A stretch of 64,000 nucleotides of DNA from Vibrio chagasii. GTDB taxonomy: Bacteria > Pseudomonadota > Gammaproteobacteria > Enterobacterales > Vibrionaceae. The notes beneath the pieces are model-generated. The model did not search any database. It was not told the origin of the DNA and saw only the letters and a program-made list of their open reading frames with translations. Of this stretch, positions 25,647-35,071 are shown piece after piece; positions within the stretch are counted from its first letter, which is position 1; every line of letters begins with the position of its first letter. Made by a program: the position numbers and the translations under genes. The stretch covers positions 248,001-312,000 of the forward strand of contig CP090851.1 in assembly GCA_041879415.1 (NCBI GenBank), in the 5' to 3' direction.

Positions 25647-27530
25647 CTATTTAGCAAGGTAGTCAGAGATAGACTTCTCAATACCTTTCGCGTCTAAGCC
25701 TAGCTCTTCATGCAGCTCACCTTGAGTGCCTTGAGCAATGAACTTGTCTGGTAGACCAAGATTCAGTACAGGCATTAGCAGTTTCTCTTGCATCAAGAAC
25801 TCAATTACACCTGCACCAGCACCGCCGGCAATCGCATTTTCTTCGATTGTCACCAGTACATCGTGGTCAGCGACAAGTTGTTTGATTAAAGCTTCATCTA
25901 GAGGCTTAACAAAGCGCATGTCAGCAACGGTGGCATCCATTGGATCAGCAGCTTGAAGTGCATTTTCTAGGAAAGTACCAAAGCTTAGGATAGCAACCTT
26001 AGCACCATCTTTTGCTTTTGAGCTTTCACGAACGATGCGGCCTTTACCAATCTCAAGTGCAGTAAACTCACTTTGGATTTCTGTGCCCATGCCATTACCA
26101 CGAGGATAACGAACTGCACTTGGTCCATTGTGCTGGTGGCCAGTGTACAGCATTTGACGACATTCGTTTTCGTCGCTTGGTGCCATGATCACCATGTTTG
26201 GAATGCAGCGCATGAAGCTTAAGTCGAACGCACCTTGGTGTGTCTGACCATCGGCACCTACAAGACCTGCGCGGTCAATCGCGAACATAACCGGTAGATC
26301 CATGATAGCCACATCGTGGATCAGTTGATCGTAGCCACGTTGTAGGAAAGTCGAGTAGATAGCCACAATCGGCTTATCACCCGCAATCGCCATACCCGTT
26401 GCTAGCGTCACGGCGTGCTGCTCAGCAATCGCTACGTCGAAGTATTGATCTGGGTATTCTTTAGAGAAACGCACCATGCCAGAACCTTCACGCATGGCTG
26501 GTGTGATCGCCATCAGCTTAGGATCTTGCGCTGCCATATCACATAGGAAATCGCCAAAAATCTTAGAGAACGTTGGCTTAGAGCTAGTGCTCTTAGGCAA
26601 GCTTGAGTGTGCAGGATCGAACTTAGGTACGCCGTGGTAACCAATTGGATCTTTCTCTGCTGGCTCGTAGCCTTTGCCTTTCTTGGTCATGATATGCAGG
26701 AACTGAGGACCTTTTAGATCTCTCATGTTCTTAAGCGTTTTAATCAGCTCGTTTACATCGTGGCCGTCTACTGGGCCGATGTAATTAAAGCCGAGCTCTT
26801 CAAACATGGTGCCTGGAACAACCATGCCTTTTAAGTGTTCTTCTGTACGACGAACTAGCTCTTTAATCGGCGGAACGCCAGATAGCACTTTCTTGCCGCC
26901 CTCACGAATAGACGTGTAAAGACTGCCAGAAAGAACTTGAGCTAGGTGGTTGTTAAGCGCACCTACGTTTTCAGAAATCGACATCTCGTTATCGTTTAGG
27001 ATAACCAGCATGTCATTGTGAACATCACCCGCGTGGTTCATGGCTTCAAATGCCATACCAGCAGTAATCGCACCATCACCAATCACGCTCACAACTTTAC
27101 GGTTTTTACCTTCTTTCTTAGCACTGATCGCCATGCCGAGTGCAGCACTGATCGATGTTGATGAGTGACCAACAGAAAGGGTGTCGTACTCGCTCTCTTC
27201 ACGCCATGGGAATGGGTGCAGTCCGTCTTTTTGACGGATAGTCGACAAGCGGTCACGGCGACCGGTAAGAATTTTGTGCGGGTATGCTTGGTGGCCAACA
27301 TCCCAAACCAATTGGTCAAAAGGCGTGTTGTACACATAGTGTAGAGCTACAGTGAGCTCTACCGTACCTAAGCCTGACGCTAAGTGACCACTTGATTGGC
27401 TCACTGAGTTAAGAAGATAGGTGCGTAATTCATCACAAAGCTGTGTCAGCGTCTCTTTTGGGAGAAGACGCAAATCCTCTGGCTTATCAGCCAAAGCAAG
27501 AGTTGGGTACTTTGATATATCAAGAGTCAT
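25647..27530 (-). CDS. dxs: 1-deoxy-D-xylulose-5-phosphate synthase
   Basis: Thiamine-diphosphate enzyme that condenses pyruvate with glyceraldehyde-3-phosphate, the entry step of the MEP isoprenoid pathway; DXP also feeds thiamine and pyridoxal synthesis. At 627 residues it is full length. Motifs include [19 protein letters not shown], the ThDP-binding [17 protein letters not shown]...NDNEMSIS, and transketolase-like [18 protein letters not shown]. Order xseB-ispA-dxs on the minus strand is the standard operon; the ispA-dxs gap is 21 bp. Confidence 0.98.
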   Translation of the reverse strand: MTLDISKYPTLALADKPEDLRLLPKETLTQLCDELRTYLLNSVSQSSGHLASGLGTVELTVALHYVYNTPFDQLVWDVGHQAYPHKILTGRRDRLSTIRQKDGLHPFPWREESEYDTLSVGHSSTSISAALGMAISAKKEGKNRKVVSVIGDGAITAGMAFEAMNHAGDVHNDMLVILNDNEMSISENVGALNNHLAQVLSGSLYTSIREGGKKVLSGVPPIKELVRRTEEHLKGMVVPGTMFEELGFNYIGPVDGHDVNELIKTLKNMRDLKGPQFLHIMTKKGKGYEPAEKDPIGYHGVPKFDPAHSSLPKSTSSKPTFSKIFGDFLCDMAAQDPKLMAITPAMREGSGMVRFSKEYPDQYFDVAIAEQHAVTLATGMAIAGDKPIVAIYSTFLQRGYDQLIHDVAIMDLPVMFAIDRAGLVGADGQTHQGAFDLSFMRCIPNMVIMAPSDENECRQMLYTGHQHNGPSAVRYPRGNGMGTEIQSEFTALEIGKGRIVRESSKAKDGAKVAILSFGTFLENALQAADPMDATVADMRFVKPLDEALIKQLVADHDVLVTIEENAIAGGAGAGVIEFLMQEKLLMPVLNLGLPDKFIAQGTQGELHEELGLDAKGIEKSISDYLAK

Positions 27531-27551
27531 AGGTAATGCGCGCTTATTGTC

Positions 27552-28436
27552 TTAGTTCTTGCGCTCGATGACGTATCGGGCGAACTCTTCGAGTAACTGG
27601 GTATTGTATGGGATCGCGGCCAAAGCTTGAAGCGCTTCCTGCAGCAGAGATTGCGCTTTTTCTTGAGCGCCCTCTAAACCTAGCAAAGAAGGGTAGGTGC
27701 TTTTGTTCAAATCTTGGTCAGAGCCCTGCGGTTTACCCAAAGTTTCGGTGTCGCCAATGATATCCAAGATATCGTCTTGAACTTGGAAGGCTAATCCGAT
27801 GGCGTCTGCGAATTTATCTAATTGAGGCAGCACCTCGAACGCTTTTTCACCTGCAGCTAGCGCACCTAAACGGATTGCACTCTTCATAAGAGCACCGGTT
27901 TTATTGCGGTGAACTTCTTCCAGCTCTTCCAGCGTCACTGCGCGGTTTTCAGCTTCGATATCGAGTGCCTGACCGATACACATACCTTGAGCTCCAGAGG
28001 CTTCAGCTAGGCGTTGAATCATTCGAACGCGGTTGCTTTCACCATCAGCACTTAATGTGCCTTCTGCAAGTATAGTAAATGCGAGAGTTTGTAGTGCATC
28101 GCCCGTTAAAATAGCCGTCGCTTCATCGAATTTGATGTGACAAGTCTGGTGGCCACGACGCAGTTCGTCGTCGTCCATTGCTGGAAGGTCATCATGAATC
28201 AGAGAGTAGGCATGAATACATTCGACTGCAGAAGCTGGAGTATCGAGTTCTTCTGCGGTGCAACCGAGCATTTCCCCTGTAATATAGACAAGAAATGGAC
28301 GCGCGCGTTTGCCGCCTAAAAGTAACCCATAACGCATTGCGTTGATCAGGTTCTGATTTTGGTGTGGCAGGCGGTCAAGCCAAAGGTTCAGTTGCTCGTT
28401 ATTACGTGCTTGATAAGACAATAAAGTCTCGATCAT
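27552..28436 (-). CDS. ispA: (2E,6E)-farnesyl diphosphate synthase
   Basis: Chain-lengthening prenyltransferase making farnesyl diphosphate from IPP and DMAPP. Both Asp-rich motifs are present: DDLPAMDDDELRRG (first) and QVQDDILDIIGD (second), with LGGKRARPFLVY near the N-terminus. ATG 28436 (MIETLLSYQ, 294 residues) is preferred because GAG lies at suitable spacing; an ATG four codons upstream (28448) is also possible. It lies between xseB and dxs in one operon. Confidence 0.96.
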   Translation of the reverse strand: MIETLLSYQARNNEQLNLWLDRLPHQNQNLINAMRYGLLLGGKRARPFLVYITGEMLGCTAEELDTPASAVECIHAYSLIHDDLPAMDDDELRRGHQTCHIKFDEATAILTGDALQTLAFTILAEGTLSADGESNRVRMIQRLAEASGAQGMCIGQALDIEAENRAVTLEELEEVHRNKTGALMKSAIRLGALAAGEKAFEVLPQLDKFADAIGLAFQVQDDILDIIGDTETLGKPQGSDQDLNKSTYPSLLGLEGAQEKAQSLLQEALQALAAIPYNTQLLEEFARYVIERKN

Positions 28437-28456
28437 AGGGGATCTCATACAATTCG

Positions 28457-28699
28457 TTATTCTGGTTGTGGGTTAAAGTCACTCAGTTCTGCATTTTCGT
28501 CATTTTGCAGTAGGATGCTAACACGTTGTTCTGCATCGTTTAGTTTACTTTGACCGGCACGAGCGAGGGAGATGCCTCGTTCGAATTTTTTCAGCGCATC
28601 ATCTAAAGCTAGATCACCGTTTTCTAGTTGATCAACCAAGCCATCGAGCTCTTCGATTGCCGCTTCAAAGCTCATATTTTCAGGTTTCTTAGTAGCCAT
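28457..28699 (-). CDS. xseB: exodeoxyribonuclease VII small subunit
   Basis: An 80-residue helical protein that assembles with XseA. The family signature runs through NMSFEAAIEELDGLVDQLENGDLALDDALKKFERGISLARAGQSKL. Same length as E. coli XseB. First gene of the xseB-ispA-dxs operon. Confidence 0.97.
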   Translation of the reverse strand: MATKKPENMSFEAAIEELDGLVDQLENGDLALDDALKKFERGISLARAGQSKLNDAEQRVSILLQNDENAELSDFNPQPE

Positions 28700-28921
28700 A
28701 ATAAATCTGCGTTTGGAAAGATGAACGAACGTTACCCTAGGGCGTTCAGATGGTCAAATGTAACCAATAAATTTTGCTAGAAAGTTCGTTTTTAAGAGGC
28801 TTGAAGCCACTTTCCTTGAATAACCTTACCTTTCTCGAGTTTATGGCTGTTCGAGAACGGGGAAGCGGGTAATAGTTGTGATACAAAAAGCAAAAGTGTG
28901 ATACTTAGGCCAAGAATTTAC

Positions 28922-28948
28922 TAAAAGATCTTATAGTCTTGCCGATAA
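28922..28948 (+). promoter_or_regulatory. sigma-28 (FliA) promoter of pomAB
   Basis: TAAA, a 15-nt spacer and GCCGATAA match the flagellar sigma-28 consensus (TAAA-N15-GCCGATAA) exactly. It lies 48 bp before the pomA start, in agreement with late-class flagellar expression of the motor genes. Confidence 0.85.
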
Positions 28949-28996
28949 AAGAATTATCGTCGACATAGAGCTACAAAAAAGCATGAGGAGTGCTCA

Positions 28997-29761
28997 GTGG
29001 ATTTAGCAACCCTAATAGGTTTGATTGGTGGATTTGCCTTTGTAATCATGGCAATGATCCTAGGTGGAAGCCTCGGGATGTTCTATGACACGACATCCAT
29101 TTTGATCGTGATTGGTGGTTCAACATTTGTTGTTCTAATGAAGTTCACCATGGGACAGTTCTTTGGTGCGGCTAAAATTGCCGGCAAAGCATTTATGTTT
29201 AAAGCCGATGAGCCTGAAGATCTTATCGCTAAGATTGTTGAAATGGCGGACGCAGCACGTAAAGGTGGTTTCTTAGCTCTGGAAGAGATGGAAATCAGCA
29301 ACAGCTTTATGCAAAAGGGCATCGACCTGTTGGTTGATGGCCATGATGGTGATGTAGTGCGAGCTGCATTGCAAAAAGACATTGCGCTAACGACAGAACG
29401 TCACGAGCAGGGCGCGAAGGTGTTCTCTGCCTTTGGTGATGTTTCTCCTGCGATGGGTATGATCGGTACCTTGGTTGGTTTGGTTGCCATGCTTTCGAAC
29501 ATGGATGACCCTAAAGCGATCGGCCCTGCGATGGCGGTTGCACTTTTAACCACGCTGTATGGCGCAATTCTATCGAACATGGTGTTTTTCCCGATCGCAG
29601 ACAAACTAGCACTGCGTCGTGACCAAGAGACACTGAACCGTCGTTTGGTGATGGATGGTGTGTTAGCAATTCAAGATGGCCAAAACCCACGAGTTATTGA
29701 TGGTTACCTGAAGAGCTACCTAAATGAAGGTAAGCGTACAATTGATGGTGAACCTGCGTAA
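28997..29761 (+). CDS. pomA: sodium-driven flagellar motor stator protein PomA
   Basis: Inner-membrane stator subunit that, with PomB, conducts Na+ and drives the polar flagellum. The 254-residue protein has four hydrophobic segments (about 1-30, 33-55, 150-170, 180-205) and a cytoplasmic loop with charged residues between helices 2 and 3. The sequence nearly matches V. alginolyticus PomA (MDLATLIGLIGGFAFVIMAMILGGS; GMIGTLVGLVAMLSNMDDPKAIGPAMAVALLTTLYGA). GTG start at 28997 behind GAGGAG. pomB follows 12 bp later. Confidence 0.98.
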   Translation: MDLATLIGLIGGFAFVIMAMILGGSLGMFYDTTSILIVIGGSTFVVLMKFTMGQFFGAAKIAGKAFMFKADEPEDLIAKIVEMADAARKGGFLALEEMEISNSFMQKGIDLLVDGHDGDVVRAALQKDIALTTERHEQGAKVFSAFGDVSPAMGMIGTLVGLVAMLSNMDDPKAIGPAMAVALLTTLYGAILSNMVFFPIADKLALRRDQETLNRRLVMDGVLAIQDGQNPRVIDGYLKSYLNEGKRTIDGEPA

Positions 29762-29773
29762 GAGGAGTTGAAG

Positions 29774-30721
29774 ATGGATGAAGAGAATCCATGTAAATGT
29801 CCTCCTCCGGGGTTACCTCAATGGATGGGAACATTTGCTGACTTGATGTCACTGTTGATGTGTTTCTTCGTACTTCTACTCTCATTCTCTGAGATGGATG
29901 TACTGAAGTTTAAGCAGATCGCTGGCTCGATGAAGTTCGCATTTGGTGTACAGAACCGTTTAGAAGTAAAAGATATCCCGAAAGGGACCAGCATCATTGC
30001 ACAAGAGTTTCGCCCTGGTCGTCCAGAGCCTACGCCGATTGATGTGATCATGCAGCAAACGATAGATATTACTCAGCAGACGCTGGAATTTCACGAAGGT
30101 GAATCCGAGCGCGCTGGCGGTACCATGCGTGACCAAGGCAAGATGACCGGAGGTAAGTCGCCAGAGGTATCGACTCACGACAACCAAAACTCTGAGTCAG
30201 ACCAACAGCAACAGCAAGCCGAAGCTCAATCACAAGAGATGGAAACCTTGATGGAAAGCATCAAGAAGGCGTTGGAACGAGAAATCGATCAAGGCGCGAT
30301 TGAAGTAGAAAACCTTGGTCAACAGATTGTGATTAGAATTCGTGAGAAGGGTGCATTCCCATCGGGTTCTGCTTTCCTACAGCCTAAGTTCCGACCTTTG
30401 GTGAGACAGGTGGCTGAATTAGTGAAAGATGTTCCGGGCATTGTTCGAATCTCAGGTCACACTGATAATCAACGTCTTGATTCAGAGTTGTATCGTTCGA
30501 ATTGGGATCTGTCATCTCAGCGAGCGGTATCTGTTGCTCAAGAGATGGAAAAGGTACGCGGATTCTCTCATCAACGTTTGAGAGTACGTGGTATGGCGGA
30601 TACTGAGCCTGTAGAGCCGAACGATACTGAATGGCAGCGTAGCCTGAACCGTCGCGTCGAGATCAGTATCATGCAAGGTGAGCCACTTTACAGCGATGAA
30701 GTTCCAGTGATTTCTGAATAG
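29774..30721 (+). CDS. pomB: sodium-driven flagellar motor stator protein PomB
   Basis: A 315-residue stator partner of PomA. A single N-terminal transmembrane helix carries the ion-binding aspartate D23 (GTFADLMSLLMCFFVLLLSFSEMD). A plug/linker region rich in Glu and Gln follows (about 60-160). The periplasmic OmpA-like peptidoglycan-binding domain lies at about 190-305 (ISGHTDNQRLDSELYRSNWDLSSQRA). ATG 29774 is used; the TTG two codons earlier is less likely. A strong terminator lies 40 bp downstream. Confidence 0.98.
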   Translation: MDEENPCKCPPPGLPQWMGTFADLMSLLMCFFVLLLSFSEMDVLKFKQIAGSMKFAFGVQNRLEVKDIPKGTSIIAQEFRPGRPEPTPIDVIMQQTIDITQQTLEFHEGESERAGGTMRDQGKMTGGKSPEVSTHDNQNSESDQQQQQAEAQSQEMETLMESIKKALEREIDQGAIEVENLGQQIVIRIREKGAFPSGSAFLQPKFRPLVRQVAELVKDVPGIVRISGHTDNQRLDSELYRSNWDLSSQRAVSVAQEMEKVRGFSHQRLRVRGMADTEPVEPNDTEWQRSLNRRVEISIMQGEPLYSDEVPVISE

Positions 30722-30761
30722 TACCTAGCTACGAGTTAAGCTGACTTATTAAATTAACCAG

Positions 30762-30796
30762 AAAGCCCAACCTTATGATGAGGTTTGGGCTTTTTA
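30762..30796 (+). terminator. terminator after pomB
   Basis: AAAGCCCAA..CCT pairs with AGG..TTTGGGCTTT (one bulged base), loop TATGATG, followed by T. Confidence 0.88.
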
Positions 30797-31056
30797 TTTA
30801 TGTGGTGAGTGGTTGGCTTATCTACCCATCTATCTATAAGAATGCCGACCGTGAGTAAGCATGCTATTTTTAATAGGGTGTGTATTTATTACTGGTGCCA
30901 AAGCAAGCACTCTTTTCCTTGTTTCACTTTCTCATGTATAATTCGCGCCCTTAGATTTAGATATGATCTACTCTTGCTTCAAGTGCTGCGTAAATTCTCC
31001 AATTTACTTGGCGAAGAGCCTTTTAAAATTTTGAACATTAATGTTGTGAACGTACT

Positions 31057-32505
31057 ATGAAATTTATTGTTAAGCCCCATCCGGAAATTTTTGTAAAAAG
31101 TGAATCGGTGCGTAAGCGCTTCACAAGGATTCTAGAGTGCAACATTCGTAACGTTATTCAGCGTCGCTGTGAAGGTGTTGCGGTATTTAACCGTCGTGAC
31201 CATATCGAAGTGACGTCTGAGAGTGATAAGTACTACACAGAAGTGTTAGAGGCTTTGACTCACACTCCTGGTATTCACCACTCTTTAGAAGTACAACAGT
31301 CAGATTTCAAAGACTTGCACGATATCTATGAGCAAGTTTTAGAGCGCAGCCGTGCTGACATTGAAGGTAAAACTTTCTCTGTTCGTGCTAAGCGTCGTGG
31401 TAAACATGAGTTCACGTCTATCGAGCTTGAGCGTTACGTAGGTGGCGGTCTGAACCAAGCGGTTGAGTCGGCACGCGTTAAGCTGAAAGATCCAGAAGTA
31501 ACGGTTAAAGTTGAAGTGGCTAATGACAAACTGAACCAAGTTCTGGCGCGTCACAAAGGCCTTGGTGGTTTCCCTCTAGGTACTCAAGAAGACCTACTGA
31601 GCTTGATCTCTGGTGGTTTTGACTCTGGCGTATCAAGCTACCTACACATCAAACGTGGCTCTAAAGTTCACTACTGTTTCTTCAACCTTGGCGGTCCTGC
31701 GCACGAGATTGGCGTTAAGCAAGTAGCTCACTACCTATGGAATAAGTACGGTTCTTCGGCAAAAGTGAAGTTCATCTCTGTTGATTTCGAACCGGTTGTT
31801 GCTGAAATCCTTGAGAACGTAGAAGACGGCCAAATGGGCGTGGTTCTTAAGCGTATGTTCATGCGTGCTGGTGGCATGGTTGCTGACAAGTTCAAGATCG
31901 AAGCATTGGTTACTGGTGAGGCACTAGGTCAGGTATCAAGCCAAACGCTAACTAACCTACGTCACATTGATAACGTAACGGATACGCTGATCCTTCGTCC
32001 ACTTATCAACTGGGATAAAGAAGACATCATCGACCTTGCGCGCGAGATCGGCACTGAAGACTTCGCGAAAGTAATGCCTGAATACTGTGGTGTTATCTCT
32101 AAGAAGCCAACAGTGAAAGCGAAGAAAGGTAAACTTGAAGCAGAAGAAGCTAAGTTTAACTTTGAAGTTCTAGAGCAAGTGATTGAGAACGCTCGTGTTA
32201 TGGATATCCGTGACATTGAGAAAGAGAGCCAAGAGCAAGCTCCAGAAGTGGAGCAGGTTCAAGCTGTTGCTGAGCACGCTATCGTTCTTGATATCCGCAG
32301 CCCAGACGAAGAAGACGAAAACCCATTAGAAATCGATGGCATTGATGTAAAACACCTGCCTTTCTACAAGCTAGCAACGCAATTTGGTGACCTAGACCAA
32401 GGTAAAGAGTACTTACTGTACTGTGACCGTGGTGTTATGAGCCGTCTGCAAGCGCTTTACCTGCAAGAGCAGGGCTTCAAGAATGTTAAGGTTTACCGCC
32501 CATAG
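31057..32505 (+). CDS. thiI: tRNA 4-thiouridine synthetase ThiI (with rhodanese domain)
   Basis: Adenylates U8 of tRNA and transfers sulfur to make 4-thiouridine; also supplies sulfur for the thiazole of thiamine. The 482-residue protein has a ferredoxin-like/THUMP region (about 1-165), a PP-loop ATPase domain with [12 protein letters not shown] (about 186-197), and a C-terminal rhodanese domain with persulfide Cys456 ([12 protein letters not shown]). Full length. It has its own promoter region, with TATAAT near 30935. Confidence 0.97.
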   Translation: MKFIVKPHPEIFVKSESVRKRFTRILECNIRNVIQRRCEGVAVFNRRDHIEVTSESDKYYTEVLEALTHTPGIHHSLEVQQSDFKDLHDIYEQVLERSRADIEGKTFSVRAKRRGKHEFTSIELERYVGGGLNQAVESARVKLKDPEVTVKVEVANDKLNQVLARHKGLGGFPLGTQEDLLSLISGGFDSGVSSYLHIKRGSKVHYCFFNLGGPAHEIGVKQVAHYLWNKYGSSAKVKFISVDFEPVVAEILENVEDGQMGVVLKRMFMRAGGMVADKFKIEALVTGEALGQVSSQTLTNLRHIDNVTDTLILRPLINWDKEDIIDLAREIGTEDFAKVMPEYCGVISKKPTVKAKKGKLEAEEAKFNFEVLEQVIENARVMDIRDIEKESQEQAPEVEQVQAVAEHAIVLDIRSPDEEDENPLEIDGIDVKHLPFYKLATQFGDLDQGKEYLLYCDRGVMSRLQALYLQEQGFKNVKVYRP

Positions 32506-32546
32506 TCATGTAGCTTAGAGCATGACTTAGGTTGTAACAGATACAG

Positions 32547-32580
32547 AAAGCCGCTTACTGAAAAGTAAGCGGCTTTTTAT
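32547..32580 (+). terminator. terminator after thiI
   Basis: AAAGCCGCTTACT / AGTAAGCGGCTTT with loop GAAA and T-tail, a 13-bp perfect stem. Confidence 0.92.
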
Positions 32581-32596
32581 TTATCGGTTGATTGTT

Positions 32597-32853
32597 ATTC
32601 TGTAATCGATACAGTTGTTTCACTGTGTTGCTCGTATGGTCTTTTGTTGGCAAACAAGCTGATGTTATCAATCGATTTTTAGTTTGCACTGTTAGCATTC
32701 GCGTTGTTACCAAAAGGTGCAATTAAATGCTTACTTTTGTATGCGCATGATTGTTTAAGTAAGTAGGCTTTACATTTTGTGAGTAGAGTAAAGAAATAGT
32801 AAGAATTAATTAGCACAGCTATTGATAAACTTGTTGTTACTTTTCTTTGGGCA
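32597..32853. other. 257-bp intergenic stretch between thiI and gcvB terminators
   Basis: The stretch is AT-rich. A 61-codon minus-strand frame overlaps it, but has no ribosome site and lies downstream of the gcvB terminator. I see no further supported feature. Confidence 0.5.
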
Positions 32854-33103
32854 TAAAAAAACACCGCCTAATAGGCGGTGTAAACAAATTTGACAGACAG
32901 GTCAAAATAAATACAGGAAGTAGATGCCTCGTTTCAGCGCGTAGCTGCAACAAAACATTTGGTAGAACTCTACCCAACTCGAAAAGTACGAGTTTGCAAA
33001 CACAACATCGCAGGAGCTAAGCCAATTGATTCTAGAGAGAATCAAGCCGTTCAGGCTAGCTGCTGCGGAATGAAATATAGAATTTCTCTAGCCGCTAGGC
33101 AAC
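32854..33103 (-). ncRNA. gcvB: GcvB small regulatory RNA
   Basis: Hfq-dependent sRNA that represses amino-acid and peptide transport genes. On the minus strand, divergent from gcvA, it carries GcvB hallmarks: the GU-rich seed (GCGATGTTGTGTTTGCAA), the CACTTCCTGTA-like R3 element (CTACTTCCTGTA), the GACCTGTCTGTC segment, and the terminal hairpin ACACCGCCTATTAGGCGGTGT followed by seven T. A TATAAT -10 lies at 33110-33115, so the 5' end is placed near 33103. Several upstream hairpins (GGCTAG/CTAGCC, GATTC/GAATC, GGTAGA/TCTACC) make it about 250 nt, somewhat longer than the E. coli RNA. Confidence 0.9.
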
Positions 33104-33109
33104 GGACAA

Positions 33110-33115
33110 ATTATA
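33110..33115 (-). promoter_or_regulatory. -10 element of gcvB
   Basis: TATAAT on the minus strand, with only a weak -35 (TTAGTT) 17 bp upstream. A weak -35 fits activation by GcvA, whose gene starts 43 bp away on the other strand. Confidence 0.6.
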
Positions 33116-33158
33116 ATGTTTCAGATAAAAAAAACTAATGCTTATTTAGAGAGTAACT

Positions 33159-34067
33159 ATGTCTCGTCGATTACCCCCATTAAACTCGCTAAGAGTGTTT
33201 GAAGCTGCGGCTCGACACCTGAGTTTTACGCGTGCCGCTGAAGAGTTGTTTGTTACTCAAGCTGCGGTTAGTCACCAGATAAAAGCTTTAGAAGAGTTTC
33301 TGTCTTTGAAGCTTTTTCGCCGAAGAAACCGTTCTTTGCTACTTACTGAAGAAGGGCAAAGCTACTTCTTAGATATCAAAGATATATTTACATCATTGGC
33401 TGAGGCCACTGATAAGGTGCTTGAGAGAAGTGAGAAAGGCGCGTTAACCATCAGCTTGCCACCAAGTTTTGCGATTCAATGGTTAGTACCAAGGCTTGCT
33501 GACTTTAACCAACAAGAACCTGATATCGATGTTCGAATTAAGGCCGTTGATATGGATGAAGGTTCGTTGACGGATGATGTGGATGTTGCAATTTACTATG
33601 GTCGAGGTAACTGGCCGGGCTTGAGAGCCGATAAATTGTATCAAGAGTACTTGGTTCCTCTCTGTTCTCCATCTGTGTTACTGGGAACAAAACCATTAGA
33701 ATCTCTAAAAGATTTAGCATGCCATACGCTATTACATGATACCTCTCGTAAAGATTGGAAACAGTTTGCGAAGCAAAACGGCATTGATGGCGTTAATGTA
33801 AACCATGGACCGATCTTCAGTCACTCAACCATGGTGCTTCAAGCCGCAGCTCACGGGCAAGGCATTGCATTGGGCAACAACGTTCTCGCACAACCTGAAA
33901 TTGAAGCGGGTCGCTTGATTGCGCCGTTTGATGAAGTATTGGTAAGTAAGAATGCTTTCTATGTTGTGTGTCATGAGAAACAAGCCGACATGGGCCGTAT
34001 CGCTACTTTCCGTGATTGGATGCTGGCTAAAGCACAAAGTGAACAAGAGGACTTACTTGATGAGTAA
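33159..34067 (+). CDS. gcvA: LysR-family regulator GcvA
   Basis: Controls the glycine cleavage operon and activates gcvB. The 302-residue protein closely resembles E. coli GcvA, from MSRRLPPLNSLRVFEAAARHLSFTRAAEELFVTQAAVSHQIKALEEFL (helix-turn-helix) through the effector domain (GALTISLPPSFAIQWLVPRL; DVDVAIYYGRGNWPG; LVSKNAFYVVCHE). It is divergent from gcvB, as in E. coli. Its stop overlaps the next gene by 8 bp, heading an overlapping four-gene run. Confidence 0.97.
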   Translation: MSRRLPPLNSLRVFEAAARHLSFTRAAEELFVTQAAVSHQIKALEEFLSLKLFRRRNRSLLLTEEGQSYFLDIKDIFTSLAEATDKVLERSEKGALTISLPPSFAIQWLVPRLADFNQQEPDIDVRIKAVDMDEGSLTDDVDVAIYYGRGNWPGLRADKLYQEYLVPLCSPSVLLGTKPLESLKDLACHTLLHDTSRKDWKQFAKQNGIDGVNVNHGPIFSHSTMVLQAAAHGQGIALGNNVLAQPEIEAGRLIAPFDEVLVSKNAFYVVCHEKQADMGRIATFRDWMLAKAQSEQEDLLDE

Positions 34068-34683
34068 CATCATTATTGATGGTGAAGATAATCCGATCAC
34101 CTTTATTTTTGCGCACGGTGCGGGCGCTGGTATGGATCATGAGTTCATGCAGTCGGTAGCCAAAGGGTTAGCCTTTAAAGGGATACGAGTGGTTCGTTTC
34201 AATTTCCCTTATATGATCAAGCGTGCCGAAGATGGTAAGCGTCGTCCACCTGATAGAGCGCCTAAGCTGCTTGAAGCCTATCAAGAGATCATTGAGCAAA
34301 CTGATGCTGACAAGCTTGTGATTGGTGGTAAGTCGATGGGAGGCCGCATGGCGAGTCACTTATCTGAGTTGGATAAAGTGGCAGCGATGGCTTGTTTAGG
34401 TTTCCCTTTTCATCCTCCGGGTAAGCCAGAGAATTATAAAGGTGAACACCTCGCTTCTTTGCAAAAGCCGTGTCTGATTCTTCAAGGCGAGCGCGATACC
34501 TTTGGTAAGCGTGAAGAGTTTGCTGATTTCGACCTGTCGGATTCTATTCGAGTTGAGTTTATTCCTGATGGTGATCATAGCTTCAAACCACGCAAGAGTT
34601 CTGGTTATACAGAGCAACAGAACATCGCATTAACGGTTGAAAAGCTCTCAGTATTTATTAAAGAGGTGCTTAATGAAAAGTAA
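34060..34683 (+). CDS. alpha/beta-hydrolase, Tex30/KANL3-like family
   Basis: A 207-residue predicted serine hydrolase of the small-domain family that includes Tex30/KANL3-like proteins. The conserved FIFAHGAGAGMDHEFM segment opens the fold, the nucleophile elbow is GGKSMGGR, the acid is likely in LQGERDTFG, and the histidine in PDGDHSFKP. Substrate unknown. The ATG at 34060 overlaps the gcvA stop by 8 bp, and its own end overlaps the DUF423 gene by 11 bp. In E. coli gcvA is followed directly by ygdD, so this gene is an insertion in that order. Confidence 0.88.
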   Translation: MSNIIIDGEDNPITFIFAHGAGAGMDHEFMQSVAKGLAFKGIRVVRFNFPYMIKRAEDGKRRPPDRAPKLLEAYQEIIEQTDADKLVIGGKSMGGRMASHLSELDKVAAMACLGFPFHPPGKPENYKGEHLASLQKPCLILQGERDTFGKREEFADFDLSDSIRVEFIPDGDHSFKPRKSSGYTEQQNIALTVEKLSVFIKEVLNEK

Positions 34684-35071
34684 GTACCTACTTACCTTCG
34701 CTGGTCTATCTGGCGCTATTGCGGTGATGCTTGGCGCGTTTGCTGCACACGGTTTAAAAGCTATTTTGCCTGAGTACCTGTTAGGTGTATTCGAAACGGG
34801 TGTTCAGTATCAGTTTATTCACACGTTAGCGATACTCGCGTGTGGTGCTCTGCTACAGATGAAACTTGGCGCTAAATCACAAAAATATTTTTTCATTGCG
34901 GCAATTTGCTTTATCATCGGCATCCTTTGTTTTAGTGGCAGCCTGTATGCGTTGGCACTGACAGGAATAAAATGGTTTGGCCCAATAACTCCGTTTGGTG
35001 GTCTACTATTTATCATTGGTTGGGGAGTCTTCTCCTTCGCTGCTTTGAATATAAAAGAGGTAACTCAGTGA
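34673..35071 (+). CDS. ygdD: DUF423 membrane protein (YgdD-like)
   Basis: A 132-residue inner-membrane protein with four hydrophobic helices. The DUF423 signature [20 protein letters not shown] lies at the N-terminus, followed by [16 protein letters not shown] and [12 protein letters not shown]. Function unknown. The gcvA-ygdD-rlmM order is conserved with E. coli. Its start overlaps the hydrolase gene and its stop overlaps the rlmM GTG. Confidence 0.88.
   Translation: MKSKYLLTFAGLSGAIAVMLGAFAAHGLKAILPEYLLGVFETGVQYQFIHTLAILACGALLQMKLGAKSQKYFFIAAICFIIGILCFSGSLYALALTGIKWFGPITPFGGLLFIIGWGVFSFAALNIKEVTQ

Noticed and set aside
30809..31060. 83-codon frame before thiI
   Set aside because: It covers the thiI promoter and leader, lacks a ribosome site and has unlikely composition.
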